Shown: positions 45,756 through 53,914 of the stretch, one piece after another
Position numbering within the stretch: the first letter of the stretch is position 1
How the letters are laid out: the number at the start of each line of letters is the position of its first letter
Assembly (NCBI RefSeq): GCF_010671595.1
Contig: NZ_JAABOP010000001.1
Location: 1,178,001-1,242,000, forward strand
Length of the DNA stretch: 64,000 nucleotides
From: Muriicola jejuensis
GTDB taxonomy: Bacteria; Bacteroidota; Bacteroidia; Flavobacteriales; Flavobacteriaceae
Reading direction: 5' to 3'
Program-made: the position numbers and the translations under genes
Notes under the pieces: model-generated
The model's input: the letters and a program-made list of their open reading frames with translations, nothing else
Told to the model about the DNA's origin: nothing
Databases searched by the model: none

Positions 45756-47942
45756 TTACTTCGCTTTACCTAGAAGCGTAAAATCCAGGTGTCTTTTAAC
45801 CAGGTCTGTGTCCTTCACCATAACCCTCACTTCATCTCCGAGCTGGTAGACTTTTTTCCGCCTTTCTCCCACCAGGGCGTACTGCTTTTCATCAAAGGTA
45901 TAATAATCATCCTTTATATCGCGGATTCGGACCATACCTTCACATTTGTTCTCGATGATCTCCACGTAGATCCCCCATTCAGTAACTCCGGAAATAACAC
46001 CCACGAACTCCTGATCCTTGTGATCCTGCATAAATTTGATCTGCATGTACTTTATGGAATCCCTTTCAGCACTCGATGCCAGGTATTCCATGTCTGAAGA
46101 ATGCTTGCACTTCTCCTCTATAGCTTCGGCTTTGGGAGCCTTACCTCCATCGAGGTAGTGCTGGAGCAACCTGTGAACCATCACATCCGGGTAACGGCGT
46201 ATAGGGGAAGTAAAATGAGTGTAATAATCGAATGCTAAGCCGTAATGCCCGATGTTATCCGTGGTGTAAATCGCCTTGCTCATACTTCGGATAGCTAGTG
46301 TATCCACCAGGTTTTGTTCTTTCTGTCCTTTGACGTCCTCAAGAAGTTTATTCAGGGATTCGCTGATGGTCTTTTTGTTGTGGAAATTAAGTTTATGACC
46401 AAATTTTGAAATGATCCCGTTCAGCGCCATCAATTTATCCTCGTTCGGTTCGTCGTGGATCCTGTATACAAAGGTTTTTTCAGGTCTCTGCTTTCCTATG
46501 AACGCAGCCACCTTCCTGTTTGCGAGGAGCATAAACTCTTCTATAAGTTTGTTAGCTGCCTTCGCTTCCTTGAAGTAGACACTCACGGGTTCATTTTTTT
46601 CATTGAGGTTGAACTTCACCTCCAGTTTATCAAAGGAAATCGCGCCAGCATTCATCCGTCTCTCCCTTATAATCACAGCCAGGGAATTCAATTTCAACAC
46701 GGCATCCCGCACCTCATTAGAAACTTCATATGCCTTTCCTCTGATAGATACTTCCTCTCCTATACGGTTTGTTTGATTCTCGATGATATACTGGGCTTCC
46801 TCATACGCAAAACGCTCATCAGAATGTATGACGGTCCTCCCGAACCACTCTTTCTTTACATTCGCATTTCCATCGATCTCAAAAATGGCCGAAAAAGTAT
46901 ACTTATCCTCTTTAGGCCTGAGAGAACAGGCATTGTTGGAGAGTATTTCCGGCAACATCGGTACCACCCTGTCTACCAGATAGACAGAAGTAGCCCTTTC
47001 ATACGCCTCTTCATCCAGGAGCGTATCCGGAGTTACATAAAAGGAAACATCTGCGATGTGAATTCCTATTTCGAAGTTGCCATTTGGGAGTTCCTGAAAA
47101 GAAAGGGCGTCATCGAAATCCTTGGCATCCTTAGGATCTATGGTAAAGGTAAGTACCTGTCGCATATCCCTTCTTTTGGACACCTCCTCTTCCTTAATGG
47201 AGGTATCGAGTTTGTTTGCGAACCTATCCACTTCGGCAGGGAACTGATAGGGAAGACCGTATTCTGCGAGGATAGCATGGATCTCTGTATCGTGTTCTCC
47301 GGGTATACCGAGTACTTCAACTACTTTACCGGTAGGGGAATCCGAATCCTTTTCCCAGGAAAGGACCTCTACGATGACCTTTTCCCCATCTTTTGCCTTA
47401 CCCACCTTATCTAAAGGAACAAAGATGTCTGTGTACATCTTGTGATCTGTAGGCCGCACAAAGGCGAATGTCTTGTGCATGTCGAGTATACCGACAAAAT
47501 TGTTTTTCTTTCGCTCCAGGATGGAAACGACCTCCCCTTCGAGTTTATTGGATCTGCGTTTGGGTTTCACTAGAATCTCTACGATATCCCCGTCAAAAGC
47601 TCTGTTTATTTTATTGAAAGAAACGAACACATCATCGTCCAGACCGTCGACGATCACATAGGCATTCCCCCTGGCGGTAACTTCTATTTTCCCCTGGTGA
47701 AGCAATTTGTTTTCCAGGGATTTGTAATTTCCTCTTTCCTGTTCCCTTATCCTTTCTTTAGCTTTGAGTTCCCCGAGTCTTTTGATGAGGAAATTCCTGC
47801 CTTCTGTATCGTTGATCTCTAATTTAGAAGCGATCTGTTTGTAGTTAAAACTCTTAGTAGGTTCTTTTTCAAGAACCTCAAAAATCCCCCTCGTTATCTC
47901 GTTCTTTCTGTGTTGTTTAGTCCTTTTCTTCTTCTTCGACAT
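45756..47942 (-). CDS. rnr: Ribonuclease R
   Basis: 728 residues, normal length. Order of domains: an N-terminal helix-turn-helix-like part (about 15-70), cold-shock RNA-binding domains (about 80-225), the RNB catalytic domain (about 255-580) with the metal-binding Asp set in DPKDAKDFDDALS, and a C-terminal S1 domain (about 640-725; EFVGVISGVTEWGIYVEI). It degrades structured RNA 3' to 5' in the cytoplasm. The promoter region is the AT-rich gap shared with rpiB; TAATTTTC upstream differs by one base from the -7 consensus. Confidence 0.97.
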   Translation of the reverse strand: MSKKKKRTKQHRKNEITRGIFEVLEKEPTKSFNYKQIASKLEINDTEGRNFLIKRLGELKAKERIREQERGNYKSLENKLLHQGKIEVTARGNAYVIVDGLDDDVFVSFNKINRAFDGDIVEILVKPKRRSNKLEGEVVSILERKKNNFVGILDMHKTFAFVRPTDHKMYTDIFVPLDKVGKAKDGEKVIVEVLSWEKDSDSPTGKVVEVLGIPGEHDTEIHAILAEYGLPYQFPAEVDRFANKLDTSIKEEEVSKRRDMRQVLTFTIDPKDAKDFDDALSFQELPNGNFEIGIHIADVSFYVTPDTLLDEEAYERATSVYLVDRVVPMLPEILSNNACSLRPKEDKYTFSAIFEIDGNANVKKEWFGRTVIHSDERFAYEEAQYIIENQTNRIGEEVSIRGKAYEVSNEVRDAVLKLNSLAVIIRERRMNAGAISFDKLEVKFNLNEKNEPVSVYFKEAKAANKLIEEFMLLANRKVAAFIGKQRPEKTFVYRIHDEPNEDKLMALNGIISKFGHKLNFHNKKTISESLNKLLEDVKGQKEQNLVDTLAIRSMSKAIYTTDNIGHYGLAFDYYTHFTSPIRRYPDVMVHRLLQHYLDGGKAPKAEAIEEKCKHSSDMEYLASSAERDSIKYMQIKFMQDHKDQEFVGVISGVTEWGIYVEIIENKCEGMVRIRDIKDDYYTFDEKQYALVGERRKKVYQLGDEVRVMVKDTDLVKRHLDFTLLGKAK

Positions 47943-48549
47943 TCAATTTTTAATTTGGGGCGAAAATTACGAATTTAAATCCACTGCCTTCACAGGGATC
48001 CCCTTATATCCTTACTCTTTATCTATTTGTTAACATATATACATACATATTTATCTTTTTTTGAATTTTTAAATAGAAACATATGTATAATGATGGTCTG
48101 TTAAAACAGGGTATAAATTTTATGATAAGAACTTGCGTTGAACACCAAATAAACTTTATGAGTTTTTTTTTAAACAATATAAGAACTCTAAGTCAACACA
48201 TTAACTCTTTTATCAAACACGGTTAATAACCTTAATCAACTCTTTCAGGTTAATAAGTTTTACTCAGTTCCCTGTTTATATTTCCCAATAGAGAAGTGGA
48301 TAATATGATGTCATCTTTTTACGACTATTTTTCGTCATGTCGTTTATATTTTGCATTAGACATTGTAATTCAAAAACCGATCTCAACTATTCAATAGTTT
48401 TCCATTGGAATTCAACAATAGGGGTTATTTCGAAAATACTGTTTACCAGTCTATTGCAATGAATGTTAATTTATTATTGTTAATAACTCAATTCCCGTGT
48501 TATAACATACAGGATTCGTAATTTAGTCCAAACCAAATTCGACACAGAT
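47943..48549. other. 607-bp AT-rich divergent region between rnr and rpiB, candidate replication origin or large control region
   Basis: About 27% GC over 48001-48540 by hand count, far below the genes around it. It holds three copies of GTTAATAA (48222, 48249, 48479), one DnaA-box-like TTATCCACT on the minus strand (48295-48303), many A/T runs and no open frame of interest. The rpiB side has TAATTTAG (48519-48526), one base from the -7 consensus. Both flanking genes point away. No gene is seen. Confidence 0.4.
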
Positions 48550-48981
48550 ATGAAAATCTCCATTGGGAATGATCACGCAGGTACAGACTACAAACTGGCT
48601 ATTGTAGGCTTACTTAAATCCCTGGGTATCGAAGTGATCAACCGAGGAACCGACAGCAATGACAGTGTTGATTATCCTGACTTTGTACACCCTGTGGCCG
48701 AGGATGTGGAAAATGGAAGTTCGGACCTTGGGATCATCATATGCGGAAGTGGGAACGGCGCTTCCATGACCGCAAATAAACACCAGAAGATTAGGGCCGC
48801 TTTGTGCTGGAATAAGGAGATCACTGAATTGGCACGGGCTCATAACGATGCTAACATTCTGAGTCTGCCGGCCAGGTTCATTTCGCTCCAGCAAGCCCTG
48901 GACATGGTTAAAACCTTTTTAAATACACCCTTTGAAGGTGGCAGGCATGAAAGGCGAATTGAGAAAATAGCTTGTTCATAA
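48550..48981 (+). CDS. rpiB: RpiB/LacA/LacB family sugar-phosphate isomerase (ribose-5-phosphate isomerase B)
   Basis: 143 residues. GNDHAGTDYK at the start, GTDSNDSVDYPDF at about 38 and IICGSGNGASMTANKH at about 68 are the family's phosphate-binding and active-site parts, with the catalytic Cys in CGSGNG. ARFISLQQALDMVKTFLNTPFEGGRHERR ends the fold (split across the final helices). The enzyme exchanges ribose 5-phosphate and ribulose 5-phosphate. It opens a plus-strand run with the CDF and GNAT genes, 40 bp and 4 bp apart. Confidence 0.95.
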   Translation: MKISIGNDHAGTDYKLAIVGLLKSLGIEVINRGTDSNDSVDYPDFVHPVAEDVENGSSDLGIIICGSGNGASMTANKHQKIRAALCWNKEITELARAHNDANILSLPARFISLQQALDMVKTFLNTPFEGGRHERRIEKIACS

Positions 48982-49021
48982 CCCGATAGGGCAGGGGCGC
49001 GTTCAAGGACCCTAATAGCTT

Positions 49022-49927
49022 ATGGCGCACGCACACCACCATCACCATCACGAGAGGAGCGGCAGGAATCTGCTGATCTCCATTTTATTGAATATTGGCA
49101 TTACCCTGGCCCAGGTGATAGGGGGGATCATTTCCGGTAGTCTCGCCCTGTTGTCTGATGCCCTCCACAATTTCAGCGATGTTCTCTCCCTTATCATCAG
49201 CTATCTCGCTAACCGGTTTACCAAAAAGCAGGCTTCGAGTAAGCGGACCTTCGGGTATAAAAGGGCAGAGATCATGGCGGCTTTTGTCAATTCGGCTACT
49301 CTGATCGTCATCGCCCTCTTCCTGATCAAGGAAGCTGTAGAGCGCTTCTTCCAGCCCGAGCCCATCGCTCCCTCCCTTGTCATCTGGCTTTCTGCCCTGG
49401 GGATAGCGGCCAACGGCCTCAGCGTCCTACTGATCAGGAAAGATGCTGATAACAATATGAATATGAAGTCGGCTTACCTTCACCTGCTCACTGATATGAT
49501 GGCTTCCGTAGCGGTACTGTTAGGTGGACTCCTGATGTACTTTTACCAGCTTTATTGGATAGACCCGGCACTCACAATTGCCATTGGACTTTACCTCATC
49601 TATATGGGTTATGATCTTCTCAAATCCTCAACCAAGGTGCTTATGCTCTTCACTCCAGACAGCATTGAAGTAGAAGGCATGGTTGAGGAGATCAGCAGGC
49701 ACAGGGCCATAAAAAATGTACATCACGTACATTTATGGCAATTGAATGAACACGAGATCCACCTGGAAGCCCATATTGATTTCCATGAGAATATCAGTAT
49801 AAGGGAATTCGATGCTATCCTGAAAGATATAGAAGTAAGGGTTCATCACGAATATGGAATTACCCATGTAAGTATTCAGCCCGAATGCGGCCGATGCCAC
49901 TCCAGCCAGGTGATCGTACAGGACTAA
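49022..49927 (+). CDS. Cation diffusion facilitator (CzcD/ZitB-type) metal exporter
   Basis: 301 residues. The N-terminus MAHAHHHHHHERSGRN is naturally His-rich and likely binds metal. Six membrane helices follow, with the zinc-site motifs SDALHNFSDVLS in helix 2 (His and Asp) and HLLTDMMASV in helix 5. The C-terminal cytoplasmic domain (about 215-300) has HHVHLWQLNEHEIHLEAHIDF split over two strands. Proteins of this type export Zn2+, Co2+ or Cd2+ in exchange for protons. It follows rpiB by 40 bp and is 4 bp from the GNAT gene. Confidence 0.94.
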   Translation: MAHAHHHHHHERSGRNLLISILLNIGITLAQVIGGIISGSLALLSDALHNFSDVLSLIISYLANRFTKKQASSKRTFGYKRAEIMAAFVNSATLIVIALFLIKEAVERFFQPEPIAPSLVIWLSALGIAANGLSVLLIRKDADNNMNMKSAYLHLLTDMMASVAVLLGGLLMYFYQLYWIDPALTIAIGLYLIYMGYDLLKSSTKVLMLFTPDSIEVEGMVEEISRHRAIKNVHHVHLWQLNEHEIHLEAHIDFHENISIREFDAILKDIEVRVHHEYGITHVSIQPECGRCHSSQVIVQD

Positions 49928-49931
49928 GACT

Positions 49932-50417
49932 ATGAAGATTAAGATCAAATCCTTCGAGGAACTCACCAAAGAAGAGCTCTACCGCATCTTACAGTTAAGG
50001 GCAGAAGTGTTCGTGGTAGAACAGGCTTGTGCCTATTTGGATTTGGATGGATTAGATCAGAAGGCATTGCACGTCATTGGGTATGGATCAAACGATATTT
50101 GCGCATATACGCGCATCTTCAGGGCGGGAGATTATTTTGAGGAGGCGAGTATCGGGCGCGTGGTGGTTTCGCCTCAGGAAAGAGGAAAAGCGTATGGGAA
50201 AGAGATCATGCAGGCGTCCTTGTCTTACATTAGCAACACCTTAAACAGCCGGTATACGGTAATCTCTGCCCAGTTGTACCTCAGGAAGTTCTACGAGGAA
50301 ATGGGTTTTAAAACAGAAGGGGAAGAATACCTGGAGGACGACATACCACATATCCGAATGAGGAGGACAGACCCTGCTCATACCCCTGCAGATACTTCTC
50401 AGGAGGACACTGCTTAG
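49932..50417 (+). CDS. ElaA-like GNAT family N-acetyltransferase
   Basis: 161 residues. The opening LTKEELYRILQLRAEVFVVE with YLDLDGLDQKALH matches the ElaA group of the GNAT superfamily. The acetyl-CoA loop is IGRVVVSPQERGKAYGKEIM at about 75-94, with the R/Q-x-x-G-x-G/A pattern as RGKAYG. The substrate is unknown. It follows the CDF gene by 4 bp. The last 4 bases overlap the end of the convergent gene at 50414-50788. Confidence 0.9.
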   Translation: MKIKIKSFEELTKEELYRILQLRAEVFVVEQACAYLDLDGLDQKALHVIGYGSNDICAYTRIFRAGDYFEEASIGRVVVSPQERGKAYGKEIMQASLSYISNTLNSRYTVISAQLYLRKFYEEMGFKTEGEEYLEDDIPHIRMRRTDPAHTPADTSQEDTA

Positions 50418-50788
50418 ATCCTTATGGGATTCTTGTTGCTGAGGTTGATATCCTCTAGAAGCGTATCCGTGAATTTGTAATGGCCTTTGGTTGTGATGAT
50501 CCTGAAGGCATCGGATTTCATCCTGCTCAACGCATCCAGAAAGACCCATTTGGTCTTTAGTAACTGGGGCTTATCGGTCTTGAGACTGATCTCAAAAAAA
50601 TACCTCTTTCCGTCTTTGTTGGCCACAATATCAGGGGTCACCCTGGTGCCATTCATTTTCCTCAGGAAGGATTTAGGTTTCTCATAACCGTCAAGGTCAA
50701 CTCTGATCTTCTCGAAGCCACGAGCTTCAAGGTGGTGTACCGATTTCTCAATAAATGCTGAATGTTCTTGTTTTTCTGACTTTACCAT
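50414..50788 (-). CDS. Hypothetical protein with a PD-(D/E)xK nuclease-like core
   Basis: 124 residues from the ATG at 50788; the upstream in-frame ATG at 50824 adds a non-conserved dozen residues. The pattern TPDIVANKDGKRYFFEISLKT resembles the D-x(n)-E-x-K core of the PD-(D/E)xK fold, but the last position reads E-I-S before L-K, so activity is uncertain. A helix before it (AFIEKSVHHLEARGFEKIRV) and a strand-helix pair after it also fit the fold. I do not recognise the family by name. It stands alone, convergent with the GNAT gene. A role on nucleic acid is only a possibility. Confidence 0.7.
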   Translation of the reverse strand: MVKSEKQEHSAFIEKSVHHLEARGFEKIRVDLDGYEKPKSFLRKMNGTRVTPDIVANKDGKRYFFEISLKTDKPQLLKTKWVFLDALSRMKSDAFRIITTKGHYKFTDTLLEDINLSNKNPIRI

Positions 50789-50890
50789 AGGGGATAAGAT
50801 ACAAAAAATAGGGGACTCATGCAATTTAAGATCATTGATTAACAGGTGTTTAAGATTTTCAGTGGATGATCAGGTATCATTCTGCCAGGT

Positions 50891-51961
50891 TTACAGGGAG
50901 ACGGTCTTCCCTGTCTTCACGGACCTGTCGGCTGCGAGGACGATCTTTAAGCTGTTAACGGCATCCCTGAGATGGTCACTGAGGTCCTTATCCTGTAAGA
51001 TGGCTTGGAGGAAGAATTCCTGTTCGAGAAGGCAAAGTCCGTCGTGGTCCGGTTCGTCCCTGGTGGAAATAAACCGATCCTTCGCACTAAACTCTCCTTT
51101 TCCATCGATATGGCTGTCGTGCAGTCTCAGCTGCCCTGTTTTGGTATGTCCTTCGACATCATCAGAAGCCGAGGCCGGTGCATCGCTTATGGAAACACAA
51201 CCTCCAGGACCTATGACATCCTTGATAAAGAAGGCAGTTTCGCTCATCATAGGCCCCCATCCCGCTTCATACCAACCCACGGAACCGTCTTCAAACCGAA
51301 TTTGCAGCTGGCCGTAATTGTACATTTCCGCGTCGATCTCCTCCGTAAGCCTGGCTCCGATAGCGGAGACGCTAAGGGGTTTTGACCCCGTCATCATACA
51401 CATAATGTCTACGTAATGCACCCCGCAATCTACAATGGGAGACATAGATCTCATCAGCTCCTTGTGCGTCTGCCACTGCGACCCTGAACTTTGCTGATTC
51501 AGGTTCATGCGCATCACCAGGGGTTTGCCGAGGGTTTTGGCAATTTCTACGAATTGTTTCCATGCCGGATGCACCCTCAGGATATAGCCCACGACGAGTT
51601 TTCTATTACGTTTTTCAGCCAGGCCAACCAGTTCCTCGGCCTCGGCTACCGTGGTCGACAAGGGTTTTTCAACAAACACGTGAGCCCCTGCTTTCAGGGC
51701 CATCCTCACGTATTCAAAATGGGTGTCGGGGTAGGTGTTCACGGAAACCGCATCGGGCCGGGTCACTTTCAACGCTGTTTCATAATCCGAAAATGTGGGT
51801 ATTCCCCCGAGAGATCTCGAGAGGTTCTCCCTGCTTTGCGGGGTTCTGCTGACCAGACCGACGATTTCAAACGCATCGATCTGTCTGTATGCCCTTGCAT
51901 GACTGGCCCCCATATGGCCGCATCCCACCACCAGGACCCTGATTTTCTTCTTTTCCTCCAT
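50891..51961 (-). CDS. Gfo/Idh/MocA family oxidoreductase
   Basis: 356 residues. The Rossmann start VLVVGCGHMGASHARAY binds NAD(P), and the family's EKP motif appears as VEKPLSTTVAEAEEL at about residue 97. GVHYVDIMCMMTG at about 180 fits the C-terminal sugar-binding domain. Members oxidise or reduce sugars or their derivatives; the substrate is not clear. It lies 90 bp after the fructosamine-kinase-like gene on the same strand, with TACCTTTA (one base off the -7 consensus) upstream, so it may have its own promoter. Confidence 0.9.
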   Translation of the reverse strand: MEEKKKIRVLVVGCGHMGASHARAYRQIDAFEIVGLVSRTPQSRENLSRSLGGIPTFSDYETALKVTRPDAVSVNTYPDTHFEYVRMALKAGAHVFVEKPLSTTVAEAEELVGLAEKRNRKLVVGYILRVHPAWKQFVEIAKTLGKPLVMRMNLNQQSSGSQWQTHKELMRSMSPIVDCGVHYVDIMCMMTGSKPLSVSAIGARLTEEIDAEMYNYGQLQIRFEDGSVGWYEAGWGPMMSETAFFIKDVIGPGGCVSISDAPASASDDVEGHTKTGQLRLHDSHIDGKGEFSAKDRFISTRDEPDHDGLCLLEQEFFLQAILQDKDLSDHLRDAVNSLKIVLAADRSVKTGKTVSL

Positions 51962-52051
51962 AACCGCTATCTGAACTTTACTTGCCAGTACAGGCTTTAT
52001 AAAGGTAGGAAAAACCGGTATGACAGAGAAGAAACAGAGCCGGGCCGGGCG

Positions 52052-52912
52052 TTAGAAATATCGATTAAGGAGTCCTTTCACGGAGCTGGCATAGGACGCC
52101 CCAAAAAGGTTGAGATGTACCAGGAGGTAGTACAGCTGGTAAAGATCTATCTCCGCCTTATCAGGCATGGGAAAGGGATAGGCCGCTTCGTAGGCCTGAT
52201 AAAAAGAAGAGGAGAAACCACCAAAGAGTTTACTCATAGCGATATCCATACCCGGATGGGAAAAGCTCGTGCTTGGATCTATGAGATACGCTTCCCCTTT
52301 TCGGGAAATCAGGTAGTTACCACCCCAAAGGTCGCCGTGTATGAGGGAAGGCTCAGAAGGACTACAGAGATCCCTGAGTCGCTCTTCCATCAAATCTTCT
52401 CCGGGGATCTCACCGGAATCCAGCAGTTTCTTGTTCCGTGCCATTTTAAGCTGAGGGATCAACCTTTGTGTGGTGTAGAATTCCGGCCAGTGCGTCCGCT
52501 TTTCGTTGGTCTGGGGGAGGGAACCGATGAAATTATCTGCATCCCACCCGTAAAGAGAGTCTTTTGTGGCGTGTAGTCTTGCAAGTTGTTCTCCGAAATG
52601 TATCATATCCATTTCTGAGGCAGTTCCTCTATCGATGTATTCCAGGAGCAGGCACCCGCCGTTTTCCAGTTTTCCGATATGCAGGACCCCCGGAGTTTTG
52701 ATACAACCGACAGCGGCAATGGCTTCCAATCCGTCTTTCTCCGCCTGGAGCATGGCGTGCCCCTGCAATCCGCTCTGGTATTTACAGAAGCAGTGATCTC
52801 CTTCCAGGTCTATTTTCAAAGCAAAGGAAATATCTCCACCCTGTACCGGTACGGCAGAGGAGACCCTCTTTCCCATCACTTGTTCGATATGTTCTCTCAG
52901 GAACCGCTCCAC
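52052..52912 (-). CDS. Fructosamine kinase family protein
   Basis: 286 residues. It has the aminoglycoside-phosphotransferase-like kinase fold: KYQSGLQGHAMLQAEKDGLEA with the nucleotide-site Lys and Glu, the catalytic loop LIHGDLWGGNYLI at about 190, and the metal-binding Asp in AYLIDPSTSFSHPGMDIAMS. Fructosamine-3-kinases phosphorylate sugars stuck to protein amines so that they fall off, repairing glycation. It is 3 bp from the metallo-hydrolase gene and belongs to the glgP-hydrolase-kinase run. Confidence 0.92.
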   Translation of the reverse strand: MERFLREHIEQVMGKRVSSAVPVQGGDISFALKIDLEGDHCFCKYQSGLQGHAMLQAEKDGLEAIAAVGCIKTPGVLHIGKLENGGCLLLEYIDRGTASEMDMIHFGEQLARLHATKDSLYGWDADNFIGSLPQTNEKRTHWPEFYTTQRLIPQLKMARNKKLLDSGEIPGEDLMEERLRDLCSPSEPSLIHGDLWGGNYLISRKGEAYLIDPSTSFSHPGMDIAMSKLFGGFSSSFYQAYEAAYPFPMPDKAEIDLYQLYYLLVHLNLFGASYASSVKGLLNRYF

Positions 52913-52915
52913 GGC

Positions 52916-53914
52916 TTACAGGCTGAATCTGTCTCCGAAGGCGGCGATGCGGAATCCCTCTGAGATTACTTCATTATACGCTTTGTTATCAGGGGATAAA
53001 AGGGGGTTGGTATGATTGAAGTGGATAAAGTGAATTTTTTGCCTTTCTCCCTGGGGCAGGGACCCGAAGAGCTTCATGCTCTCCACGACAAAAGGATGGG
53101 GTATGGCTGACATATCCCGTGTTTGAATCTCATCCCCGTCAAAAAAGGTGGCATCTAGAAAGGCGTAATCTACTCCGGAGATCAACTTCGAGATATCGCG
53201 ATCCCACCTGTCCCATTTGTCGATATCGGGGATAAAGAGGGCTTTTTTTCGGGGTCCGCTGATGAGATAACCCACTGTTTCTGAATATTCATCCCTGTGC
53301 GGCACAAGAATGGGTTCGACAGAAACCGAAGGAGTGAGAGACCACAGGGAATCTGGCTCAAGAGTACTTACACTTATATTGTTTTGGCTGACCAACTGAT
53401 CCCAGGGGCCGTTATTTTCCAGGAAATGAGTCATCCTCCCCATAGCAAAGACGGACACTTTGCCCGCATTTATAGCCTCTTTCCCGAAAAACATGAGTCC
53501 GGCGTAATGCCCAATATGAGCATGTGTAAGGAAAACGCCATCCGGCATCACTCCTCTGGAAACTCCTGATATGCGATTTAAAAGTGCGAGTTGGGAGGCG
53601 ATATCAGGGGTGGCCTCAAAAAGAAATCTCTTTTCGTGTAAGCGGTCCACCAGACCCAGAGAGACTACTTTTCTCCTGGGATCCGGATCTTCAAAAAGTT
53701 CGCGGCAACACTCCTTTTCACAACCGATCTGAGGGGAACCCGCATCCTGCACGGTGCCCAGTACAACAAGTTGTACGGCAGGCAGAGTAGCGGTTGCACC
53801 CTCCTCTTGGGTTTTGGCCTGAGTACTAACGGCACCCTGCCGGCAGGACAGCAGAAGTACCAGAGCTAAAAATACCCCTATCAACACTTGATTTTTCAGG
53901 GGTCTGATCGTCAT
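52916..53914 (-). CDS. PqqB-like MBL-fold metallo-hydrolase, predicted lipoprotein
   Basis: 332 residues. A lipoprotein signal ends at LLLSC (about residue 24). The body begins VVLGTVQDAGSPQIGCEKECC, the PqqB-like start with conserved Cys. The first metal motif reads THAHIGHYAGL: the His residues of HxHxDH remain but Asp is Gly. Later parts include VPHRDEYSETVGYLI and IHFNHTNP with further His. The function of this branch is unknown; PQQ genes are absent from the window. It overlaps the glgP stop by 4 bp (ATGA-type), so the two are translated together. Confidence 0.87.
   Translation of the reverse strand: MTIRPLKNQVLIGVFLALVLLLSCRQGAVSTQAKTQEEGATATLPAVQLVVLGTVQDAGSPQIGCEKECCRELFEDPDPRRKVVSLGLVDRLHEKRFLFEATPDIASQLALLNRISGVSRGVMPDGVFLTHAHIGHYAGLMFFGKEAINAGKVSVFAMGRMTHFLENNGPWDQLVSQNNISVSTLEPDSLWSLTPSVSVEPILVPHRDEYSETVGYLISGPRKKALFIPDIDKWDRWDRDISKLISGVDYAFLDATFFDGDEIQTRDMSAIPHPFVVESMKLFGSLPQGERQKIHFIHFNHTNPLLSPDNKAYNEVISEGFRIAAFGDRFSL

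Noticed and set aside
46455-47414. 319-residue plus-strand ORF opposite rnr
   Set aside because: Antisense shadow of a highly conserved gene; no recognisable motif.
51491-52576. 361-residue plus-strand ORF opposite the Gfo/Idh and fructosamine-kinase genes
   Set aside because: It runs across two well-supported minus-strand genes and has no family features.
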